From Chrysomallon squamiferum (lineage: Eukaryota > Mollusca > Gastropoda > Neomphalida > Peltospiridae): a DNA stretch of 25,000 nt. A program made the translations under genes and the position numbers. The stretch lies in the NCBI GenBank assembly GCA_012295275.1, contig CM022675.1:970360-995359 (forward strand). Reading direction: 5' to 3'. Of this stretch, positions 11,037 through 22,300 are shown one piece after another; the first letter of the stretch is position 1; every line of letters starts with the position of its first letter. The notes under the pieces are model-generated. The model had not been told where the DNA came from. It saw only the letters and a program-made list of their open reading frames with translations, and did no database searches.

Positions 11037-14000
11037 CCCCAAAGTTGACACACAATTTGTCTCCAAAATAATAATAAAATTAACACATTCAGCTCTCCCA
11101 AAAATCAAAGATAATTAAAAAAAAAAAAAAAATATAATACTAATAATAATAATAATAAAAATTAAAATTAAACCATCAGCATTCTGTAATGTAAAAAAAC
11201 TAAAATTATAATTATTTGTCTCTCTGACTGTGTGTAGGTGTTTAAAGGTGTTTAAATTAAGAAAAAAACTGTTTTCAGGTCAGCTTGTACAGAGAGAACT
11301 GACAGACACAGATGACAACACTTGTCCAGTTGAGATTCTTGAAACGCCAGTACCTCGCTGTGACCCAGACTTCGACAAGTCATGCACTGGCACAGGCACC
11401 ATGCCCTACGAAAGAGTCGCTTACCTCAAATCCACCGGTCAGTCGCCAAACAACCCTCGCAGACAAGTGAGTCAGTTCAGAATAAAAATAAATACTTGTT
11501 ACTAGCAGAGATGTTAATTATAACACATAATTAGTATTTATCATATGTTTAATTTTTTGAATGAATGAAGGTGAGTAATTTTAGAAAGAGTAAAAATTAA
11601 ATTTGTAATAAGGAAAGTTGTTATATTTATTTTAAAATATAATTTAGCATATATTTAATTTTAATTACTATGAATGTAGGTGAGTAATTTCAGAAAGTGT
11701 AAAAATAAATTTTTAATAATAAAGGTTGTTATAAAAATTATAAAAATATAATTATGATTTAACATCTTTTTTTTATTATGTAGGTAAGTAATTTTAGAGA
11801 AAGTGTAAAAATAAATTTGTAATAAGAAAAGTTGTTATATTTATTTAAAAATATTAATTATAATTAAACATATATTTAATTTTTATTACTATGAATGTAG
11901 GTGAGTAATTTCAGAAAGAGTGAAAATAAATTTGTAATAAGGAAAGTTATTAAATTTATTTTGAAATAAAATTTAACATATATTTAACTTTTTATGATTA
12001 TGAATGTAGGTGATAATTTTAGAAAGAGTCAAAACAAATTTATAATAAGCAAAATTATATTTTAAAATGTAATTTATCATATATTTAATTTTTTATTACA
12101 ATGGAGACGGTAATATATTTTAGAATAAATAAAAATAAATATTTGTTATAAGCACAGTTGTTAATTATAATACATAATTATAATTTAATTTAACTTTTAA
12201 TTTTTTATGATTATAAATGTAGATAAGTAATTTTAGAAAGACCAAAATAAATTTGTAATAAGCAAAGTTGTTATATTTATTTAAAATATTAATTATAATT
12301 AAACATATATTTAATTTTTATTACTGTAAATGTAGATGAGTAATTTCAGAAAGAATAAAAATAAATTTTTAATAAGCAAGGTTATTATATTTATTATAAA
12401 ATATAATTATAATTTAGCATATATTTAAAAAAAATTTATTATAATAAAAACAGTAAAATAAATTTCAGAATAAATAAAAATAAATATTTTTTGCACAGGA
12501 AGTCATATTATGATTGTAAATTACATGATTATATGTTCAAAAATTTCTAATTCAGTTACATAATTATATCATAATTTTTAAATCATGTTTTAATTACATG
12601 TTTATTAATTTTATTTTTATTATTGTAATTTTTATGAATATATTTATATATATTTTTTTTTTACTGTATTGTTAATTTTATTACTAACTTTTAATTTGTC
12701 ATTAATCCAAAACATATTTCAATGCATTATTAATTTTTTTGAAATTTAAAATTTCTAGATAAACCGCGTATCAAGCTACATTGATGGCAGTTTTGTGTAT
12801 GGAAGCAGTGTGGTGCGAACTGGCTACCTCCGAGACCGGAACAGTGGACGTCTGGCAGCCGTAGACAACTGGGGAAGATACCCAGAATCCAACAGTGTGC
12901 GACTTCCTTTTAAACTCTTTCCTACCGTCGACCAGAAACTTAGCAATCCCGAAAAACTCTGGAGTAAGTACAGTTGTCATGGAAATTAACTTGTTGATGT
13001 TATTAAAGAGAATCAGTCTGTAGTTTAGTTTGTTAAAGAACTTAGGATCAGATATCATTACTGCATACATTGGTCAAGTATTATGTTCCAGGTAGTATTG
13101 TGAAGTGTCTTTATTATAAATTATAAATGAATGTTGATTTATTTTGTTATAAATATTTATTAATTTATTTATATATTATTTATTTATTTTAATAATTTGT
13201 TTGTTTGTTTGTTAATTAATTAATTATATATATACTTATTTACTTAGTTGTATACTTATTTATTTATATTTTTAAATTATTATTTATTTGTTTACTTACT
13301 TACTTACCTACCTACTTACTTACTTACTTATTTACTTACTTATTTTTATTTTTTTTATTTATTTTAGGACTTGGGGATATTCATTCATATGAGAATCCAG
13401 GAATTCTTTCACTGGCCATCTTGTTTTTCCGTTACCATAACTACAAAGCCAATGATTACCACAAGTTTCATCCTGACTGGTCAGATGATGAAGTATTTGA
13501 GAAATCCAGAAGATGGGTGATTGCATCACTACAGGTGGGTACAACAAACTGTCTAAATACATTTTTTATACTTAGTTTTATTTAATATTATTTAATATTA
13601 TTTGTTGTTTTGTAACCTATGTTTTCTTTACATTCTTCTTCTTCTTATTATTTTTTAGTTTCTAAACATATACTATGTTTTTATAGTTAAAGATGTTAAA
13701 ACTGCAGCCTATTGCAAGATTTTACTTAAAGAAACCTTATTCATTATTAGTTATCATCATCATCATCATCATCACGATCTTCATTATAATTATTATTATT
13801 ATTCTTGTTATAGTTGTTCTTATTTATTTATGTATTTATTTATTTTTATTTATTTTAACAGAAAATCATTATGTATGATTGGCTACCCAAGCTACTAAAT
13901 AAAACTGTGCCTGCTTACACTGGTAAGTCACATTTAGAATTGTAAAACTAAAACTGTTCTAATAAATTAGATTAAAACAGAATTGTCTGTCTGTCTGTCT

Positions 14001-16559
14001 GTCTGTCTGTTTCTTTCTTATTCTGTGATTAGAAACAATTTTGTAATATTTTATTAACTGCATGAGAATTATTATAGGATAAATATATACTGAAATATAT
14101 ATCAATTTTGAAAAATAAAAAAAATAAATAAAAGAATAAAACATAATTAAAATTATTAAATTATTAGCAGATTACTTTTGACAATTTATTCTAACAGCTT
14201 TCAACAACATTAAGAATCATTGTCATTAAAATTATGTTAATTTTATATTATACATACATACATACATACATATACTTATTATTGTTTATTAAACATGTTT
14301 TGAAGATTTTTATAGAAAATTGCATATGTATGTAGTTTCTGTGTGTGTGTGTGTGTGTGTTTTCTGTCTGTCTGTCTCTATATATGTATGTATACATGTA
14401 TTTATTATTTACCCTGCAAACCATATTAACTTGAAACAAAACAAGAGAATATATAAAACTTTGATTTTTTGTTCAGGTTACAAGCCATGGATTCAAAGTG
14501 AAGTGACTGATTTGTTTGATGGGGCAGCCATTCATTACTTACTTACACTGATGCCACCAGGAATATACCAAAGGTTTGATTATTTATCTGTTATTATAAA
14601 ACTTATAATTAGAGTAATAAATAAATGAAAATTATGAATAATAAATATTATGTAAAGAAATAACATTTTTGTAATGAGAAAAATAAAAAAATATTAAAAA
14701 AAATAAAAATTATGAGTTATAAATATTATATAATTTTTTTTTTTTTTATAACGAGAGAAAAAAAAATTGTGAGTTATAAATATTTAATAAATAAATTTTA
14801 TTTTTATAATGAGAAAAATAAATAGATAAAATTTATGAGTTATAAATATTATATAATGGATTATATTTTTATAACTAAAAGTAAATATAATAACAGATTA
14901 TAAGTCATAAATATGCTAATAAAATATTTATAATAAGTAGTAACTACTGCAATACATTTTTTTAAAGAGTAATAAATATTATAATATATTTTTATACAGA
15001 GAAATAAATATTGGGTGTAAAAAGATGGTAATTTTTTTGAGTGTGCAGTCATGAATATTAGAAAACTCCAAGAAAAGCCTTCATATTGCTAAACTTTTGT
15101 AAATAAATACTGTAATTATTTTTAAAATGTTTTTTATTCAGTCTTACAGAAAATAGATCTGTTACCATCAGACAAAACGAAATCTGTAAATTAATTTGGT
15201 TGAAAGTATCTGAAAGATATTTGTGCTAAGAAATAAATTTTAATTCTTTTAGATGTAAACATTTGTGCTCAGAAATGAACTGTTTTAATATTTAGTTTCT
15301 GAATGAAACATATAATTTTTATATTTTATTTTTAAAGCACGTTCTTTTAATATTTAATTTTTAAAAGGATATTTTGTTTTTAATTTTTATTTTTAATGCA
15401 TGCCATGTTTTAATATTTCAGTTTTTAAAGGACATAACATATTAATATTTATTTTTTAAAGGACATATTATTTTAATATTTCAGTTTAGATATAGGATAT
15501 ATAGTATTAATATTTAGATTTTAAAGGGAATACTATTTTAATATTTAGATTTTAAAAGACATAAAGTATTAATATTTAGTTTTTAAAGCATGTTTCATTT
15601 TTGGATATTTAGTTTTTAAAGCAAATAATTATTGTTTAAAGTTTTAGTTTTAGAATGACATATAGTATTAATATTTAGTTTTTGAAGGACATATAGTATT
15701 AATATTTAGTTTTTGAATGGCATATAATATTAATATTTAGTTTTAGAATGACATATAGTATTAATATTTAGTTTTAGAATGACATATTGATAATTTTAAT
15801 GTTTTATTATTAAGGACTGGTAAGTGTAGGTATGTTCCCATACAAGGAGGAAAAGCTCATCGACTGTGTAACACTTACTGGAGTTCAAAGGTTTGTACAG
15901 CATTAAATTATCTTCTGTTGTTTTCTTCAATAATTTTCACTTTACTTAAGAAAAGCTGCATTTTCTTTTTTTATATTTCCATAATATTTATCTTTACACC
16001 TACAAGCATGTTGACCTATACATTAAAAAGTATACTAATCATATTATTTTATATATACCTAGGCACAAACCCAAAGCTTTTATTTTAGGGTATCTCAAAG
16101 ATTAAGAAATTCTATTTTGTTTTAATCATGCACACAGACACACTCACACACACCCATACATACACAATAAATGAGTAATTTTGTTTTAGGATGTTTTGAA
16201 AGGATTAGTAGTTTGTCACAGTTTTAATCACACACACACACACAAACAAACAAACAGACACACACAGACAGTTACAGATTACAGACAAACACATAAATGA
16301 TTGTTTTTGTTGTAGGATGTTTTGATGAGTAGTATGAAGGCGACAGAGGAAATTCTACTTGGTCTGTCATCACAGATTGCAGAGAGAGAGGATCTCATTA
16401 TGGTGGAAGATGTCAGAAGTAAGTAAAAAAACTGTCTGTCTGTCTGTTTGTAGTTAAATCCTCCTACTTCATATGTCTGCCTATCTGTTAACATATATAT
16501 ATAAAGGTAATTAATTATAATACATAAGTAAATTATATGGACCTCACTATTACAATTCA

Positions 16560-16593
<34 letters not shown>

Positions 16594-18656
16594 CATGCCA
16601 TATGTTTTATACACACTGATGGCTGACTGAAAATATCTGTTTACATTATTAAGTTCTGTCAGTCTATCCATATATACTGCCTGACATCTGTAAGTCTGTG
16701 TGTCTGTGGAGTTTTTATATATATATATATATATGTTATTTATACTTTGACTTCATAGGTAAATTTTATGGACTTCTCCCTTACTGAGTACCTGAATTAT
16801 TTGTCTGTGTATCTGTCTCTGTCTGTGTGTATGTATATAAGTATAGTTTACAGGTAAATTCTGTGGACCTCTGTACTACAGTATAGTACATGTAGTCTGT
16901 GTGTATGTATGTAGCTATACTTTACAGGTAAGTTCTATGGACTGCTGTACTACTCGAGACATGATGCGACTGTGAGTCTGTGTGTATGTATTTAGCTATA
17001 TTTTACAGGTAATTTCTATGGACCTCTGTACTACTGTTTAGTACATGTAGTCTGCGAGTCTGTGTGTATGTATGTAATTATACTTTACAGGTAAATTCTA
17101 TGGACCTCTGCACTTCTGTATAGTACATGTAGTCTGTGAGTCTGTGTGTATGTATGTAGCTATATTTTACAGGTAAGTTCTATGTATCTCTGTACTACTT
17201 TACGGTACATGTAGTCATGAGTCTATATGTATGTAGCTATACTTTACAGGTAAGTTTTATGGACCTCTGTACTACTCACGAGACATGATGAGACTGTGAG
17301 TCTGTGTGTATGTATGTAGCTATATTTTACAGGTAACATTCTATGTACCTCTGTACTACTGTACGGTACATGTAGTCTGTGAATCTGTGTGTATGTATGT
17401 AATTACACTTTACAGGTAAGTTCTACGGACCTCTGTAATACTGTATAGTACATGTAGTCTGTGAGTCTGTGTGTATGTATGTAGCTATACTTTACAGGTA
17501 AATTCTATGTACCACTGTACTACTGTGTAGTACATGTAGTCTGTGAGTCTGTGTGTATGTATGTAGGAATACTTTACAGGTGAATTCTATGTACCACTGT
17601 ACTACTGTGTAGTACATGTACTCTGTGAGTCTGTGTGTATGTATGTAGCTATATTTTACAGGTAAATTCTATATAACTCTGTACTACTGTATAGTACATG
17701 TAGTCTGTGAGTCTGTGTATGTATGTAGTTATACTTTACAGGTAAATTCTATGTACCTCTGTACTAGTGTACTACTGTATAGTACATGTAGTCTATAAGT
17801 CTGTGTGTATGTATGTAATTATACTTTACAGGTAAATTCTATGTACCTCTGTACTACTGTGTAGTACATGTAGTCTGTGAGTCTGTGTGTATGAATGTAG
17901 CTATATTTTACAGGTAAGTTCTATGGACCTCTGTACTACTTGAGACATGTAGTCTGTGAGTCTGTGTGTATGAATGTAGCTATATTTTACAGGTAAGTTC
18001 TATGGACCTCTGTACTACTCAAGACATGATGCGTCTGTGAGTCTGTGTGTCTATATGTATGTAATTATACTTTAAGGTAAGTTCTATGGACCGCTGTACT
18101 ACTCGAGACATGATGCGACTGTGTTGACAATAATGCAAGGACGAGACTACGGACTGCCAGACTACAACACTGCCAGACACGAGATGGGGCTGAAACAAGT
18201 CACATCATGGGAGGAGATAAACCCTTGGCTCAATCAGACACACCCCGAGGTAAACACACACCTTAAAATATCTGTTTTACATCATATTTGTCAGTTATTA
18301 TTATTATTTTTTTTTTATTGTTATAATTATTATTATTATTTTTATTGTTATTAGTAGGTCATTATGGTTGTTGTTGTTATTATTATTATTATTATTATTA
18401 TAATTATTATTTTTATTTTATTCTTGTTGTTGTTATTATTATTATTATTATTATTTCAATTAACTCACATAATTAAGTTACTTAATCTGTTTTTATTATT
18501 TACATATTATTATTACTGTTATTATTATTATTATAATATTTATTGCTATTATGTGAACATAGTTTTATTATTGTTATTATTGTTACTGTAATTGAACTTG
18601 CTGCTGTTATTGTTACCATTATAATTATTATTATTATTTTTATTATTGTTATTATT

Positions 18657-18691
<35 letters not shown>

Positions 18692-19310
18692 TAATAATAA
18701 TTATAATAATTATTATTATTATTTTGTTACTGTTATTTTTACAATTATTATTATTATTATTATTGTTATTATATTCGTTGTTGTTGTTATTATTGTTACT
18801 ACTATTATACATTGTTGTTGTGTATGTTGTTGTTGTTGTTACACTATTATTACTGTTGACACAGGTGATAGAGAAGTTGAGAGAGTTACATCATGGAGAA
18901 CTGGACAGTGTTGACATTTTTGAAGGAGGAATGTTAGAGACGTCTCCCTCAGGTCCTGGGGAACTCTTCACAAACATCATCATGGATCAGATGATCAGAA
19001 TCAGAGACGGAGACAGGTTCTGGTTTGAAAACATGGAGACTGGGTCAGTGTGTCATCTTCTTAGGCTTGTGATTAAAATATTCTTAATTTGAATGGCATT
19101 CTCTTGTCTTTGTTTATCTTTCTGCATCTGTAATTTTTTTTTTTGTTTATTTCTGGCTCTTTCTGTCTCTGTCTGTCCCTTTCTTTCTCTTCCCATTGCC
19201 TGACTCTGTCTTTGTCTGTCTTTGTGTCTTTCTATCTCCTTCTTTCTCTCCAGATTTGTTTTTCTCTCTGTTTCTCTTTGTTTCTGTCTGTCTCTCTCTG
19301 CTTCTCTGAA

Positions 19311-19385
<75 letters not shown>

Positions 19386-22300
19386 TAAATCATTTTAATA
19401 TAATGTTGTGTGATTAACATTATTATTATTGTTAGTTTACTTACACTTAGGTTATGTAACCACTGTATTGTAAGTTTTATTATAATCTGTTCTGTGTGTT
19501 GTAGAATTTTCACCACGTCTGAAGTAGAAGAGATCAGACAGATCAGTCTGAGTCAGATCATCGTCAACACGACCGAGGTGGACGATGGCACGATACAGGA
19601 CGATGTTTTCACACACAACGCTGGTGACCCCTGTCCTCAGGAGATGCAGCTGAGAGAGAATGTAATGTCACCATGTCCTGAACACAGAGGCTACGACTTT
19701 TTTGCTGGAAGCGAGATTCCTTACATCATCATCTGGACCTGCCTGGGTCTTATTCCTATAGGTGTGTGAAACTAGCATGTCTGCTTAAATCATTCTGTTT
19801 AAGACAATCTGTTATCAAAATATTAATAGAAAAACTGAAAATAGTATGGTATTATAGGTATATCTGTTAAATTCATTCTGTTTTAGACAATCTGTTATAA
19901 AAATATTAATAGAAAAACTGAAAATAGTATGGTATTATAGGTGTGTCTGTTAAATTCATTCTGTTTTAGATGATCTGTTATAAAAATATTAATAGAAAAA
20001 CTGAAAATAGTATGTTATTATAGGTATGTGAAGCTAGCATGTCTGTTACAGTAATTCTGTTTTATATGATCTGTTATTAAAATATTAAGGTAAAATCTGA
20101 AAAAGTATGTTATTATAGGTATGTAAAAGAGTATGTCTGTTAAAGTCAGTATGTTTTGGATGATCAGTTATAAAATATTAAGATAAAAACTGAAAGAGTT
20201 ATGTTATTAAAAATATTTAAAAACAAATGTAATTTTTCAAATGATAACTAACTGAAAAAGTATATTATCATTTGTCATATTAAAATATTAAACACATATA
20301 AAATTAATGAATGCTAAAAAGCAGGAAAGTAATAACAGTTTTGTATAGGATTGATAATTTAGATTTTTGTTTGTCTATGAAATATTAACATTGAAATAGC
20401 ATAAATATGCTTTAATAAATTTAAAGGGACAAAAGATGTTTGATTAATGTTTCAGTAATTTATGAAGGCAAAATCTCATATTTTAAGACAGAAAAATCAC
20501 ACAAAAACAATAAAAAACAAAAAACTTGTTCATAGGAATATTTAAAGATAAATCAACATATAGATTATCAATGTGCAAAGGATGGCAAATTATGTTCTTT
20601 AATTTTTTAATTTTAGGTGTTTAAAATTTTGAAAGAAATGTTGTAATTACTTTTTTATTTTATTTTATAACTTTAGCTGTTTAAAACTACTGAAAGAAAT
20701 GGAGATATTATTATGTTATTTTATAACTTTAGGTGTTTAAAAGTACTGAAAGAAATGGAGATATTATTTAGTTATTTTATAACTTTAGGTGTTTAAAACT
20801 ACTGAAAGAAATGGAATTATTTTATGTTATTTTATATAATTTTAGGTGTTTATAACTAGAAAGAAATGGAGATATTATTTTGTTATTTTTAACTTTAGCT
20901 GAAAAACTACTGAAAGAAATGGAGATATTATTATGTTATTTTATAACTTTAGGCATTTTTTTTAGTTTTGAAATGGAGATGTTATTTTGTTATTTTATAA
21001 TTTTAGCTGTTTAAAACTAGTGTAAGAAATGGAAATATTATTATGTTATTTTATAACTTTAGCTGTTTAAAACTACTGAAAGAAATGGAGATATTATTAT
21101 GTTATTTTATAACTTTAGCTGTTTAAAAATACTGTAAGAAATGGAGATGTTATTTTGTTATTTTATAACTTTAGGTGTTTAAAACTACTGAAAGAAATGG
21201 AGATATTATTATGTTATTTTATAACTTTAGGTGTTTAAAACTAGTGTAAGAAATGGAGATATTATTTTGTTATTTTATAACTTTAGCTGTTTAAAACTAG
21301 TGTAAGAAATGGAGATATTATTTTGTTATTTTATAACTTTAGCTGTTTAAAACTACTGAAAGAAATGGAGATATTATTATGTTATTTTATAACTTTAGGT
21401 GTTTATAACTAGTGTAAGAAATGGAGATGTTATTTTGTTATTTTATAACTTTAGCTGTTTAAAACTAGTGTAAGAAATGGAGATATTATTATGTTATTTT
21501 ATAACTTTAGCTGTTTAAAACTACTGTAAGAAATGGAGATATTATTATGTTATTTTATAACTTTAGGTGTTTAAAACTAGTGTAAGAAATGGAGATATTA
21601 TTATGTTATTTTATAACTTTAGCTGTTTAAAACTAGTGTAAGAAATGGAAATATTATTTAGTTATTTTATAACTTTAGGTGTTTAAAACTACTGTATGAA
21701 ATGGAGATATTATTTAGTTATTTTATAACTTTAGGTGTTTAAAACTACTGTAAGAAATGGAAATATTATTTAGTTATTTTATAACTTTAGGTGTTTAAAA
21801 CTACTGTATGAAATGGAAATATTATTTAGTTATTTTATAACTTTAGCTGTTTAAAACTAGTGTAAGAAATGGAGATGTTATTTTGTTTCAGCATGTGTGC
21901 TAGCTGCGTACATCTTGGCTAAGTGTAAACAATGGAGACATCGAATGAGAGTGAAAGAAGCAACGGAGGAGAAAGAGAGAAAACGAATTTTACGTCGAAC
22001 TCTTTCATCCAGCATTTCAGGTATTTCTACTTCAGAAATTCATTTACTAACTACACATTAAAATAAACTGTTGTTTGTTTATATAGACTTCTCCAGTTAC
22101 TAAACATTTAAATAAACTGTTGTTTGTTTATATAGACTTCTCCAGTTACTAAACATTTAAATAAACTGTTGTTTGTTTATATAGACTTCTCCAGTTACTA
22201 AACATTTAAATAAACTGTTGTTTGTTTATATAGACTTCTTCAGTTACTAAACATTTAAATAAACTGTTGTTTGTTTATATAGACTTCTTTAGTTATTAAA

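Noticed and set aside
16854-18076. CRISPR-like array or separate gene family of small exons
   Set aside because: The units are contiguous direct repeats of a splice junction in a eukaryotic intron, without distinct spacers. Exon-like parts are not multiples of three and do not continue the protein.
18364-18914. Several long Ile/Leu/Val or Asn/Tyr-rich frames
   Set aside because: These are translations of ATT/GTT/AAT microsatellites in intron 11. Only the last part overlaps real exon 12.
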